From the NCBI GenBank assembly GCA_963836355.1, contig CAWIJO010000005.1, positions 1-60,763 of the forward strand: DNA of 60,763 nucleotides, given 5' to 3'. Position numbers and translations under genes: made by a program. The notes below the pieces were generated by a model. That model saw nothing but the letters and a program-made list of their open reading frames with translations. It searched no databases and was not told the origin of the DNA. Positions 47,980 to 56,932 of the stretch are shown one piece after another (the first letter of the stretch is position 1; each line of letters opens with the position of its first letter). The stretch comes from Palsa-506 sp963836355 (GTDB taxonomy: Bacteria; Actinomycetota; Actinomycetes; Streptosporangiales; Streptosporangiaceae).

Positions 47980-48711
47980 CTAGGTGAAGGGGTAGGCGTC
48001 CCGCAGCTCGTGCCGCTGGCCGGGCAGCACCAGGTCGCTGACCTGGATCGGCTGGCCCGCCGCGTCGTAGGCGGTGACGATCACGCTGAGCACCGGGGCG
48101 TCCGCGGCGACGTGCAGCAGGTCTGCTTCCTCCCCGGCGGGGTGGCGGGCGGTGATCTGCTCGACGGCGTGATCGAAACGGATCTTCCGCCGGGTCTGCA
48201 GGTGCTGGCGGATGCTCTCGTTCAGCAGGTCCGGTGAGGCCAGGTCGGTGCCCTCGGCCAGTTCCAGCGGCAGCCACGCGGACGCCAGCTCGGCCGGCTC
48301 GCCGTCCTCGGTCAGCAGCCGCTGCCGGACGAATGCCCTGGCCCCGGCCTGCAGCCCGAGCAGCGCGGTCACATGCGGCGGGGCGAGCTTCACCCCGGCC
48401 TGCACCAGCTCTCCCGCTAGCTGGGACTCGGGGAGTTCCAGTACGCCGTGCGCGGGGCGGGTGCGCTCGGCGCCGTCGAGGGCGGGACGGCCGCGGACGA
48501 AGCTGCCCTTGCCCTGCTGGGTGTCGATCCACCCGTCCTGCCGCAGCGCTGACAGCGCCTTGACGATCGTCGGCCGTGATAGCCCGAATTCCGTCACGAG
48601 CTGATGCTCGGAGGGCAGCAGCGATCCCGGCGGGTAGTCGCCCCGCTCGATCCGCCGTTTTATCTCGGTGACCACCTGCGCGTATTTGGGTGGCGCGTAG
48701 TCATATCCCAT
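47980..48711 (-). CDS. korSA: KorSA-like GntR/UTRA regulator of transfer
   Basis: A 243-residue protein from ATG 48711. The N-terminal GntR winged HTH has QVVTEIKRRIERGDYPPGSL and SEFHQ-type LVTEFGLSRPTIVKALSALR. The C-terminal UTRA domain has ARAFVRQRLLTEDGEPAELA and PIQVSDLVLPGQRHELRDAY. In pSAM2 KorSA represses pra and itself and so holds the element silent. It is transcribed in the same direction as pra, from upstream, and ends 40 bp before the operator pair. Confidence 0.85.
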   Translation of the reverse strand: MGYDYAPPKYAQVVTEIKRRIERGDYPPGSLLPSEHQLVTEFGLSRPTIVKALSALRQDGWIDTQQGKGSFVRGRPALDGAERTRPAHGVLELPESQLAGELVQAGVKLAPPHVTALLGLQAGARAFVRQRLLTEDGEPAELASAWLPLELAEGTDLASPDLLNESIRQHLQTRRKIRFDHAVEQITARHPAGEEADLLHVAADAPVLSVIVTAYDAAGQPIQVSDLVLPGQRHELRDAYPFT

Positions 48712-48740
48712 GATGCCCGTCCGCTCTGGACTGCTGCCTT

Positions 48741-48782
48741 ATCAGGTCAGGCTAACGGCATCAGCACAAGTTGTCACCTGAT
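48741..48782. promoter_or_regulatory. Inverted repeat upstream of the GntR gene
   Basis: Arms ATCAGGT (48741-48747) and ACCTGAT (48776-48782) share the ACCTG core with the operators before pra. They lie 30-70 bp upstream of the GntR start, as expected for autorepression. Confidence 0.55.
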
Positions 48783-48928
48783 GGCATCCAGCAGCAGCGC
48801 AGGACAGTGGAAGGCACGACGGCACGTGACGGTCCTTCACGTGCCGCCGCGCCAGCTCGTCAGGCGCCAGCGCCGAATGCGAGGGCAGCTAGCTCCGGTA
48901 GCGATGACCGCTCTGCCAGGAGCAAGGC

Positions 48929-49201
48929 TCAGTTGCGGCTGCTGTCCACCAGCATCCGGACTACGCCGCCCGCGTCACGCTCCGCGCGGACCGGCGTGTG
49001 ATACCGGTCGTAGGTGTTCAGGCCCGGCACGTACCGCACGACGGTGACCCAGCCGCGCGCCGGGACGCCATCGGGAACCTCAACCAGCGCTTCGAGCATC
49101 CGGGCCCGCGCCCGCGGCTCCTCATCAGTAATGCCGATAGGCGAGAGCCTGCGCGCCCCGCCCTGCCCGGTAGCAACGCCCCAGTCGAATAAACGCCTCA
49201 C
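48929..49201 (-). CDS. Small hypothetical protein of the element
   Basis: A 90-residue protein from ATG 49201, overlapping the stop of the gene before it (ATGA). It reads MRRLFDWGVATGQGGARRLS and GWVTVVRYVPGLNTYDRYHT; I do not recognise a domain. It is encoded with the zinc-ribbon gene as a two-gene leftward unit, ending about 145 bp before the GntR operator. Confidence 0.6.
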   Translation of the reverse strand: MRRLFDWGVATGQGGARRLSPIGITDEEPRARARMLEALVEVPDGVPARGWVTVVRYVPGLNTYDRYHTPVRAERDAGGVVRMLVDSSRN

Positions 49202-49392
49202 GGCGCATCACCTCCGGTCAGATTCGAGCCAGTGCCGCCGCAGCCCAGGCAGGCCACCCTGCGGCGGCGCAGCAGCCCGCACTCATCGGCGTCACCGCCA
49301 CTTGCCGCCGCCCGCCGCAGGGTGAGCAGCTTCCAGCCCCTGCCGCCGCACCACGAGCATGAGCCGGGATCGGCGGCGGTCGCGCATCTCAT
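49198..49392 (-). CDS. Small zinc-ribbon protein
   Basis: A 64-residue protein from ATG 49392 with two cysteine knuckles (CSWCGGRG and CLGCGGTG) plus a Cys in DECGLLRRRR, resembling half of a DnaJ-type zinc domain. Its promoter must lie in the 150 bp shared with the divergent gene at 49543. Confidence 0.65.
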   Translation of the reverse strand: MRCATAADPGSCSWCGGRGWKLLTLRRAAASGGDADECGLLRRRRVACLGCGGTGSNLTGGDAP

Positions 49393-49504
49393 GCGGCCGA
49401 TAATTCCCGTAGTTACGTCGCGTGGTTGCTCCGTAACTGTCCCGTCTCCGGCGTAGATGTCTCATCTGTGTCTCATGACCGGGCCAGCGCTCCGCTAGCC
49501 TTAC

Positions 49505-49515
49505 CGGGTAACCCG
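49505..49515. promoter_or_regulatory. Short palindrome before the DUF5919 regulator
   Basis: CGGGTAACCCG is a perfect dyad (5-bp arms, one central base) 28 bp upstream of the start at 49543. It may be the operator of that HTH protein. Short length keeps confidence low. Confidence 0.35.
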
Positions 49516-49542
49516 TTTTGAGCATGGAACCCGGAGCGGCCG

Positions 49543-50409
49543 ATGAGCGGACAGCCGACACTGTTAGCGGCATTGCTGGAGGACAAGGGCCTGCAAAGGT
49601 ACGGCAGCTTCCGCCTGGCCTACGAGAAGGCCGCCCGGTCGCTGGACCGCGCAAAAGGCGGCATCGCGCCGAGCCGCGCCCAGTTCCACCGGTGGCTGAC
49701 CGGTGACTTACGCGGCCTGCCGCACACCGATCACTGCCGCGTCCTGGAGCACCTGCTGACCGGATACTCATCCGCCCTGCTGTTCAAGCCCTGCCCGGAC
49801 GGCATCCCGCCGCTACCTCCCAGCGTCAGCCCGGCAGCCCAGGGCGCTGATGGCCTTCCCGCATCGGCGGGCGTCGCCGACGTTGCCGCTGTCTTCGCCA
49901 GCCGCTCGGAATTCGCTGCCAGCATCGAGCCGCGCGCCCTGTTCGACGGCGCCAGCCGTATCCGCGCCTGCGGCTTGTCGCTGAACTTGATCTGCCAGCA
50001 GGTCCCGGACCAGCAGCTGCGGCGCATGCTCGCCGAGGGGACCCAGATCGCCTGCCTGTTCCTGGACCCCGACGGCGAGGCGATCAAGGCCCGCGAACGC
50101 GAAGAGGAATACACCGCCGGGCACCTGGCCGGGCTGAACAACATCAACATCCAGGTCATGACCAGGCTGCGGGACCACCTGCCGCCTGAAGCCCGGGAAC
50201 GGCTGCACCTGGGCGTCTATGACGAGACAATCCGCTTCAACATCATTCTCGTGGACGACCAGACCTGCGTGGCGCAGCCCTACCTCCCCCGCGCCCGCGG
50301 TATCGACTCCCCGACCCTGCTGATGCGCCGCAACGCCATCCCCGGCGGCCTGTACCCGGTCTTCGAGCAGGTTTACGACGCGATAGCAGAACGGAGCAGG
50401 CAGATATGA
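49543..50409 (+). CDS. HTH plus DUF5919 protein
   Basis: A 288-residue protein from ATG 49543 behind GGAGCGG. Residues 1-70 look like an XRE-type DNA-binding region (LLEDKGLQRYGSFRLAYEKA, SRAQFHRWLTGDL). Residues 120-285 match DUF5919 (RALFDGASRIRACGLSLNLI, FNIILVDDQTCVAQPYLPRA), a domain reminiscent of phospholipase D-like signalling proteins. It overlaps the phosphatase fusion by 4 bp (ATGA), so the two act together; regulator and enzyme is the likely split. Confidence 0.8.
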   Translation: MSGQPTLLAALLEDKGLQRYGSFRLAYEKAARSLDRAKGGIAPSRAQFHRWLTGDLRGLPHTDHCRVLEHLLTGYSSALLFKPCPDGIPPLPPSVSPAAQGADGLPASAGVADVAAVFASRSEFAASIEPRALFDGASRIRACGLSLNLICQQVPDQQLRRMLAEGTQIACLFLDPDGEAIKAREREEEYTAGHLAGLNNINIQVMTRLRDHLPPEARERLHLGVYDETIRFNIILVDDQTCVAQPYLPRARGIDSPTLLMRRNAIPGGLYPVFEQVYDAIAERSRQI

Positions 50410-51932
50410 CCGCCGACCCCGTGTCGCTCCTGCCTGTCGCCCTGCATGCTGCCGACATCGCCAGCGGCCTGATACGGACCCGGCGGCCCGCTTTGGTCAC
50501 CGAGAAATCCGACCGCGACCTGGTATCCGACGTCGATCTGGCGATCGAGCGCGCGGTCCGCGGCTACCTGCACGAGGCCACCCCCGGCACCGGGTTCCTC
50601 GGCGAGGAAGAAGGCCAGTCCGGTGACCCGGGCACCGGCTGGCTGTGGACGCTCGACCCCATAGACGGCACCGCGAACTACGCCCACGGCCTGCCGCTGT
50701 GCGCGATCTCGCTGGCCCTGCTGCACGATGGCCGCCCGGTCCTGGCCGTCATCGACGCCCCGTTCCTGGGCGAGCGCTACCACGCCGTCGAAGGCCACGG
50801 CGCCTACGCCGGACAAAGGCCGCTCAAAGCCAGCACCACCACCCGCCTCCGCGACGCCGTAGTCGCGATCGGCGACTACGCCACCGGGGACGGAGCAGAC
50901 CGCAAGAACGAGCTGCGCCTGGCCGCGACCATCCAGCTCACTCCCCGCGTGCACCGCATCCGCATGCTCGGCACCGCCGCCGTTGACCTGGCCTGGGTCG
51001 CCGACGGGCGCCTGGACGCGAGCGTCACTCTCGGGAACAAGCCGTGGGACACCGCCGCAGGGGTCCTGCTCGCCCGCGAGGCAGGCGCAACCGTCACCGA
51101 CGCCAACGGCAACCCCCACGATCTGCACTCAGCCGCGACCATCGCCGCCACACCCCAGCTCATCAGCCAGCTCATCCCGCTCATTCAGGCCGCCGACCTC
51201 ACCGCCGACCCGAAAGACACCCAGGCCGGCTACGCATCGCCCTATACCGCACTCGACAACATCCTCAGCCAGGCCCGCTACCTGATCTTCGACTTCGACG
51301 GCCCGGTGTGCGACCTCACCGCCGCCATGCCTCCCGGCACCGCAGACCAGCTCCGCGAAGTCATCCGCACCGAGGCTGCGGACATGTCAGCGAGCATCGC
51401 CATGACCAGTGATCCCATTGAGATCATCGCCCGCGCCGTCACCATCAGCCCGAGCCTGGCAGCCCTGCTCGACGAAGAGCTCACCACCATCGAGTTAACA
51501 GCGGCCAGCACGGCCCGCCCCGCCGCTTACGTGCACGAAGCCCTGGCCGCCTGCCGGGACTCCGGCCGGACACCCGCCGTCATCAGCCGCAATTCCGCCC
51601 CGGCCGTCAGCTCCTACCTTGATAAACACGGCTTGGCTGACCAGGCCCGCAACGTCACCGCCCTGACCAGCTTCCCGCCGGGTCACTTGCAGACGTTCCC
51701 GCATCTCCTCGAAGACACCATCCACGCACTCGGCGCCACACCAGCCGACTGCGCGCTCATCACCGCAACCGAGGCAGGCATCGACGCAGCCCAGGGCATA
51801 GGCGCCCACCCGATCGGCTACGCCACGACGCCCGCCACCAGCGAGCGCCTCATCGTCGCCGGAGCCGCCTGCGTAATCCCGAGCCTTGCCGATCTGACCC
51901 TCAGACTCCGCGCCCGCCCGCTGCCGAACTAA
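50406..51932 (+). CDS. Inositol-monophosphatase-family domain fused to HAD hydrolase domain
   Basis: A 508-residue protein from ATG 50406. Residues 1-255 are an inositol monophosphatase-type enzyme: metal ligands GEEEG and DPIDGTANY, and WDTAAGVLLAREAG. Residues 285-505 are a HAD domain with the nucleophile loop FDFDGPVCD, motif II VISRNSAP and a C-terminal GATPADCALITATEAGIDAA (normal DxxxD replaced by TxxxI). Fusion of the two phosphatase types in one chain is unusual. Substrate could be a sugar or nucleotide phosphate (IMPase-type enzymes also cleave PAP). Coupled to the DUF5919 gene on a mobile element, it may be a signalling or defence cargo; that is inference. Confidence 0.85.
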   Translation: MTADPVSLLPVALHAADIASGLIRTRRPALVTEKSDRDLVSDVDLAIERAVRGYLHEATPGTGFLGEEEGQSGDPGTGWLWTLDPIDGTANYAHGLPLCAISLALLHDGRPVLAVIDAPFLGERYHAVEGHGAYAGQRPLKASTTTRLRDAVVAIGDYATGDGADRKNELRLAATIQLTPRVHRIRMLGTAAVDLAWVADGRLDASVTLGNKPWDTAAGVLLAREAGATVTDANGNPHDLHSAATIAATPQLISQLIPLIQAADLTADPKDTQAGYASPYTALDNILSQARYLIFDFDGPVCDLTAAMPPGTADQLREVIRTEAADMSASIAMTSDPIEIIARAVTISPSLAALLDEELTTIELTAASTARPAAYVHEALAACRDSGRTPAVISRNSAPAVSSYLDKHGLADQARNVTALTSFPPGHLQTFPHLLEDTIHALGATPADCALITATEAGIDAAQGIGAHPIGYATTPATSERLIVAGAACVIPSLADLTLRLRARPLPN

Positions 51933-52358
51933 TTGCGTGCATGCACTGTCCTGGCCAGGCATGGAGCCAGGCTGCTAGCACGAACGATCAAGACTGCCGC
52001 GGTCGGCCGACCGGGTGTCCGGCGTGTCCGGGCCTGATTTTCGATGTCCATATGCTCCCGGCTGCCTGGCGCGAACATCGCGAGAGCCATGCCGCCGACG
52101 CTCGGCGGGCGACCTACCCGGCACAGCCGCTGTGGACGCACGGACCCGCGCTGACCTGCGGCAGTGTCCGATGTCCCCAGTGTCCACCGACCCTATGACT
52201 ACTACCTTTCTTTATTTCGCTGAGATACAAACGAGCGGCTCCCTGTCGCGGAGCTGCCCAACTTCAGCCGCGCCGATCCAAGATGAGGTACTCACGGTGA
52301 GCATGATGTCCGGTATTGACAGCAGGCAGCCTGATCAAGACGAGAGGCGGTCGGTTCG
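51933..52358. other. 426-bp gap with no firm gene
   Basis: A frame from 51941 to 52198 would give 85 residues with a terminal CGSVRCPQCPP, but it has no ribosome-binding site and irregular composition. A 21-codon peptide (GTG 52299, stop 52360-52362) overlaps the next gene start as GTGA and could be a leader. Nothing else is visible. Confidence 0.4.
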
Positions 52359-52496
52359 GTGACTGCTTACGCGGCAGCTGCCGCTTCGCTTGTCGCAATG
52401 CCTTTGGTCATCCTGGGTTCGCTTGCCCTGGTCCGCGCCAGGCCGGAGGACATCCCTGCCGTTGTCCGGGCGCTAGCGCGCTGGGGCCGGAAGTGA
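52359..52496 (+). CDS. Small single-pass membrane protein of the element
   Basis: A 45-residue protein from GTG 52359. It has one membrane helix (AAASLVAMPLVILGSLALVR) and a short basic-amphipathic tail (EDIPAVVRALARWGRK). Small proteins of this plan occur in actinomycete conjugative elements near spd genes. The start overlaps the stop of a 21-codon peptide (GTGA). Confidence 0.55.
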   Translation: MTAYAAAAASLVAMPLVILGSLALVRARPEDIPAVVRALARWGRK

Positions 52497-53010
52497 TCAT
52501 GAAGGTGACGTCTGCGCCTGGCCCTATTCCGGTCTTGGCCCCCACGAACGTGCCGCGTTGCGCCATCGAGTAAACGATCTACGTCAGTCGCACACGTTGC
52601 AGCCGCGTTTGCAGCCGCGTTGCACTGCCGAATTGCCCCGTACTAGATCAAGGCGGCGCCTGCGGCGCCGCTGGCCCGGCGCCAGCGCCCGGGCTCGGCC
52701 TTGGGAGGCCCGCCCGGGGCGCGCGCCGGGCGCTGGCGAAGGCATACTGATCAAGCAGGCTCACCCGCATGTCTGCCAGCTGCTGCGCGGATTTGTCTTC
52801 CTCGCTCCCGATTGTCCAGCTCATGGCCACCGTGTCAATGGCGGCCCTCCGGGCCGCACCTATGAGGAAGACGGGTCGAGAATAGTCATGAGTTAATACC
52901 TGTCAAGGATGACCGGCGCGCGGGCGGAGCGAGTCTCTTCCTAAAGGCTAAGATCACAGCTTCGTCACAATGTATACCGCAACGGCGCGTACTGCGACAC
53001 AATCCAAAGC
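52497..53010. other. 514-bp gap with GC-rich hairpins, then AT-rich promoter region
   Basis: A 24-codon frame at 52499-52573 is unconvincing. From 52645 to 52735 there are nested inverted repeats (GCGGCGCC-TGC-GGCGCCGC, GCCCGGCGCCAGCGCCCGGGC) of very high GC, which suggests a terminator or replication structure (single-strand origin). From about 52880 the DNA becomes AT-richer, leading into the ParB-like gene and marking the left edge of a compositionally foreign island. Confidence 0.5.
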
Positions 53011-54351
53011 GTGGAGTACAGAGTGATTGCGTTGGAGAGCTTGCTGCTGGACACCCTCAACCCTCGGCATAACCCTGTCGAAAGTCGGCGGGAGGCCTTG
53101 ACTGCGTTGCTCGAAGGCAAAGGCGCCCAAGAACTCCTGCGGCTTGCCGAGGATATATCGAGATTTGGCGTAAGTCCAATAGATCTAGCCTTGGTCATAC
53201 CGGACGGGAATGTCTATATTGTCCTAGAAGGCAATAGGCGGGTCGCGGCGCTCAAACTTCTTAAAAATCCTGGCCTAGCCGCAGGGTCAAAGATCAGCGA
53301 TGCGATCTACGAGCTAAGTAAGAATACGGTCAATATCGATCATCTTGGTTGCATTGTCGCCGAATCACGAGACCAGGCAAGGCGATGGATCGAACTTCGC
53401 CATATCACCAATCACCAGGGTGTAGGGGTGGTTGGCTGGAGCCCTGAAATGCAGGTGCGATTCAGCGAGAACTACAGCGGTCAACGCGGGAAAGCCTTGC
53501 GTCTGACCGATGCCCTAGAAGAAGCCTATGGCGATGATAGAGAACTGCTCGACCTGGTCCATGCAGTCAAGGCCGCCAAGATAACTACACTTGGCAGGCT
53601 GGTTAGCGACCCGGAATTCAGAAGGGCAACAGGCCTAGTAATTGATGGTCAAGTTCAAACGCGATTTCCAGCGACACGCATGCGAGATTTCTGGCATCGA
53701 TTGCTATCTGATCTATCCACACATATAACCGTATCTGATCTTAAGAAGAAGCAGCAGCGATCCGAATATCTAGCTAGCTTGTCCGACGTCATGCCAGACC
53801 AGGCTGAACGCCGGCCCGCTCGTCGACTGGAGGATGCTGGCGAAGACTCAGAAACGGACTCCGAAACCAAACCTGAGAGCAAACAGAGAAAGCCGCCACC
53901 TAAGACACAACGACCAAGGCCGATGAGGCTATTCCATGGCCTACAGCTTCTAAATGTAAAACCCAAGGTTAGGGATGTTCTCCGTGAAGCGCAGCGAATC
54001 GACCTAGGCACTTTCCCCAATGCCGGGGCTGTGCTCATCAGGGTGGTCGTCGAGCTTGTTGTTGCTGAGGGCATTGAGTGCATAAACCCACAAGCCGATG
54101 ATCGGCTTAGGGAACGAATTAGGCTGTGCCTGCGTGAACTTGATCCGACACAAATTAATAACGAGTATGCTGGCGTCCGGAACGGGCTGAGTGATCCAAC
54201 CAGCCTATTCTCAGTGCGAGCCATGCACTCTTACTTGCATAATCCACAGATGCATGCGGACGCTGCTAGCCTGCGGGCAATATCCGACAACTACATCCCG
54301 TTCCTCAGCAGTGTCGATGCACTAATTGGCGAACGCAAGGCGGTGACGTGA
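53011..54351 (+). CDS. ParB-fold N-terminal domain protein, defence-like
   Basis: A 446-residue protein from GTG 53011 (MEYRVIALESLLLDTLNPRH). Residues 1-95 are the ParB/sulfiredoxin-type nuclease-like fold, with the GNRRVAALKLL helix that carries the conserved GxRR. Residues 130-250 are helical. Residues 255-305 are charged and disordered (ETDSETKPESKQRKPPPKTQ). The C-terminal domain (RLFHGLQLLNVKPKVRDVLR, then VRAMHSYLHN) contains an R-x6-H pattern of the HEPN type, a weak hint. GC is low for this window. It overlaps the Dam-type methylase gene by 4 bp (GTGA), so they form one unit. No plasmid parA is near, hence partitioning is unlikely. Confidence 0.75.
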   Translation: MEYRVIALESLLLDTLNPRHNPVESRREALTALLEGKGAQELLRLAEDISRFGVSPIDLALVIPDGNVYIVLEGNRRVAALKLLKNPGLAAGSKISDAIYELSKNTVNIDHLGCIVAESRDQARRWIELRHITNHQGVGVVGWSPEMQVRFSENYSGQRGKALRLTDALEEAYGDDRELLDLVHAVKAAKITTLGRLVSDPEFRRATGLVIDGQVQTRFPATRMRDFWHRLLSDLSTHITVSDLKKKQQRSEYLASLSDVMPDQAERRPARRLEDAGEDSETDSETKPESKQRKPPPKTQRPRPMRLFHGLQLLNVKPKVRDVLREAQRIDLGTFPNAGAVLIRVVVELVVAEGIECINPQADDRLRERIRLCLRELDPTQINNEYAGVRNGLSDPTSLFSVRAMHSYLHNPQMHADAASLRAISDNYIPFLSSVDALIGERKAVT

Positions 54352-55168
54352 GACATCATTATATAAGCCCGCTCCGCTATCCGGGGGGAAAGGCTGCACT
54401 GGCGCCTTTCTTGGCAGAATTGATGAATAATCAGCGCCCGCGCGCGAATACATATATTGAGCCCTTCGCAGGCGGAGGCGGCGCTGCGCTGCGACTTCTA
54501 TATGGCGAATATGTGGACCGGATCGTGCTGAACGACCTTAATCCTGGAATCGCTGCGTTTTGGCGGACCGTATTTTGGCACACCGAACAGCTCACAGACC
54601 TGATTTCGGATTGCGAGCTGTCGGTGGAAGCGTGGCAGCGATATCACGAGCAATACATGTCAGCGACGGGTTCGGATGTGGAGCTTGGGTTCGCCACTCT
54701 CTATCTTAATCGCACTAATCGTTCCGGTATTCTAGATGCGCGCCCAATCGGCGGTATGAAGCAGACCGGAAAATGGAAAATCGGAGCGCGGTTCAACCGA
54801 CAAGGTCTTATTGAGCGTGTAAATATACTAGGCCCGTACAGAGACCGGGTTGAAGTATTGCAATGCGATGCCCTCGACCTCTTGACAAGTATCGACACCA
54901 AGAAGTGCTTTCTATATGTTGATCCGCCGTATCTTACTCAAGGGGATGAGCTTTATCTAAACACACTTCGGTGGGACGATCACGAAAGACTCGCAAAGAT
55001 CCTAACCGCGCACCATAACCAGTGGATATTGACATACGACGTGATCCCCGAGTACCGGATGCCCTCTATAGCGATCTGCGCTGTGCCGAATTTTCGATAA
55101 AGCACACGGCAGCTATTCAACAGATGGGTAACGAGTACGTGGTGTTCTCTCCCCCAGCTAGTGGTTGA
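54348..55168 (+). pseudogene. Dam-type (D12 class) DNA adenine methyltransferase with C-terminal frameshift
   Basis: From GTG 54348 the frame gives SPLRYPGGKAALAPFLAEL, then the AdoMet pocket IEPFAGGGGAAL (about residue 38), NRTNRSG, and the catalytic motif FLYVDPPYLTQG (residues 185-195). This is the Dam/D12 N6-adenine methylase layout, about 270 residues. Near 55050 (TYDVIPE) the frame breaks. As read it ends at 55100 after a wrong tail; the proper C-terminus (ALYSDLRCAEFSIKHTAAIQ, then GNEYVVFSPPASG) is readable to a TGA at 55166-55168. The catalytic core is intact, so partial activity is possible. Target is perhaps GATC by family but unknown. Confidence 0.85.
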
Positions 55169-55223
55169 CAGTATTGACAAATTGAGTCGCGCGTATGCGG
55201 AGTGGGTTGCGCATAGTTAACCT

Positions 55224-55427
55224 CTAAGAGGCCGATTCTTCCGGCTGAGGAAGTAGCGTCGCGAGTCGGGTCGGGCTTACATTCATCCAGACTGCTGCAC
55301 CACCATTCCTTGCGTAAAAACAGTCAGTAATCTTGGCTCTGCCGAGACGCGAGAACTTCCGGCCCAACTCGATATCTGTGCCAGCTGCCGTTTCCCAAAG
55401 CTCCACCACAGTCACCGGAAACTGCAC
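55224..55427 (-). CDS. Small hypothetical protein
   Basis: A 67-residue frame from GTG 55427 (MQFPVTVVELWETAAGTDIE, KITDCFYARNGGAAVWMNVS). The composition looks coding and the gene is convergent to the methylase, but no family or ribosome-binding site is evident. It could be the remnant of a restriction-associated gene. Confidence 0.4.
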   Translation of the reverse strand: MQFPVTVVELWETAAGTDIELGRKFSRLGRAKITDCFYARNGGAAVWMNVSPTRLATLLPQPEESAS

Positions 55428-55530
55428 GTCGCCATACCATCGACGAGGACTAAGTGGAGGATATCTTTTGTGAGCTCATCCGAGGATCAGCGTTATAAAT
55501 TCCGCCCGGAGCTTGTCACCGTGAGATATG

Positions 55531-56058
55531 CTACCTCGATAAGCCTTCCATTGGAGGGCAAATGACCTTTTCGACCGCTGGTGTTATGCTCCAGAAATTC
55601 TGGTCAATCTGCGCACGTGCACGACCACTGATTGTCGGCATCTTGAAATTCAGAAGCAGGTACCCGGCCTCGTCACGATCGAACCAAATACAGGGAATCT
55701 CACCGAGCTGGAATATCACCCGCTGCTCGTAATAGAAGTTCCCACCAACCACCGCGAGCAGGTCTTGACGCATCCAGTCGAAGCGGCCCCGGACTTGAGC
55801 TGCCCTCGACCTTCCCTCTCGCTTCAGTTCACGCAGCTGGTCGTCAGTGAATGCGCCATGATCTGCTTTGTCCGCGTGTTCACGGCAAAGGGCGATCATC
55901 CCCGCAGGCCGATGATGGTGTTCGACGCGCCACGGCGGATCGAAGTGATGCCAGGTCAGGTACGGACTCCCGCAGTTTTGCACGGGGCAGCAGAAGCCGA
56001 CCTCCTGTCGCAGGACTGTCTTGACCCATTCATAAGGATCTCGGCCAGGACCAGCCAT
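55531..56058 (-). CDS. HNH endonuclease-like protein
   Basis: A 175-residue protein from ATG 56058, chosen because AGGAGGGG lies just upstream (an in-frame GTG is at 56076). The HNH-type zinc region reads FCCPVQNCGSPYLTWHHFDP, then VEHHHRPAGMIALCREHADK, with paired Cys and the His-His/His catalytic cluster. The C-terminal half (YYEQRVIFQLGEIPCIWFDR, YLLLNFKMPTISGRARAQID) is a beta-rich domain. It may be the nuclease of the ParB/Dam island, in the opposite direction. Specificity unknown. Confidence 0.75.
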   Translation of the reverse strand: MAGPGRDPYEWVKTVLRQEVGFCCPVQNCGSPYLTWHHFDPPWRVEHHHRPAGMIALCREHADKADHGAFTDDQLRELKREGRSRAAQVRGRFDWMRQDLLAVVGGNFYYEQRVIFQLGEIPCIWFDRDEAGYLLLNFKMPTISGRARAQIDQNFWSITPAVEKVICPPMEGLSR

Positions 56059-56076
56059 CGCCCCTCCTAACGTCAC

Positions 56077-56932
56077 ACCGCCCGGCCTGTCGCTAGACGA
56101 TCAGCAAGCTGAGGCCAGCCACGTTTGCGCGGGTCAACACGACCGCGGACTTTGACGGGGGCGGAGCAACCGACGAGACTCCGCTTCTAGACAGACAAGC
56201 GAGAACGCTCCGTGAGCAACACTAGCGTATTGTAGCCAACGGATCTGTATGCAGCAGTGTGACCATGATCCGGAACATGTGCGGAACGATCACAGATGCA
56301 GCTGCCAGTTAAAGAGAACTCATCTGGTCACGGACAAGATTCGCCGTGTCATGAATGCGGCCTCCGGAGCCGTGTGCGTGCGCTTGATCGGGCCTACTGT
56401 CGGGCCTGCAGCCGGTGAGGACTCTCTTCACAGATTTCAAGGGCACGCCCTCCGGGCGCGCCAGGCCGTGCGGCCTACGGCCGGGATCGGGGTGGGCGCG
56501 CCAGGCCAATCGGAAGAGAACGGAACAGGAGTATAGGAGACCGCCACGAGCGACCCAGGGAACATGGGACCCGCTACTCCGGGGGCGGCAGCCTGCCGCT
56601 CCCTGCGGGGCGGGAGCGCCTCCGGTCGGAGCGTGCCGCCCAGTTGGCATCCCCGCACCCGCACGCAGCCGGTTTCTCTGCAACGTTCCCCGATGGCCGC
56701 GCCCTACGCGAGTTGGCCGGGCCGTCCTCCATGCACCGGGCATTCTCTCGCCGCGCAAAGAATCACAGTAAAGTGCACTCCCTAACGCTCGCTCCTACGG
56801 ATGGCGCAACGCGCCACACTTGACTGTGATCTTCCGCGGCGAGGTCGAGAGCACCTGCAAGAGGACGACAGACTGAGTCGCCGGTCCTTTGTATAGGTGG
56901 CAGTTCACCTAGCCGTAGGTTAAGGTATTCGG
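56077..56932. other. 856-bp gene-poor region with stem-loops
   Basis: No convincing gene: open frames at 56249-56536 and 56415-56771 have no family features and probably arise from GC bias. Inverted repeats such as CGCCCTCCGGGCG (56447), GGCCGTGCGGCC-TACGGCC (56464) and CCGCTCCCTGCGGGGCGGGAG (56597) could form stem-loops, as at actinomycete plasmid origins. From about 56880 the composition turns AT-richer before the TIR gene. Confidence 0.4.

Noticed and set aside
51941..52198. 85-codon ORF ending in CGSVRCPQCPP
   Set aside because: No ribosome-binding site, mixed composition and no family; probably chance.
53011..54351. Chromosome or plasmid partition ParB
   Set aside because: No parA or parS-like repeats nearby; coupled to a methylase, with an unrelated C-terminal domain.
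56249..56771. Overlapping ORFs in the gap before the TIR gene
   Set aside because: Composition is that of GC-rich stem-loop DNA; no start signals or domains.
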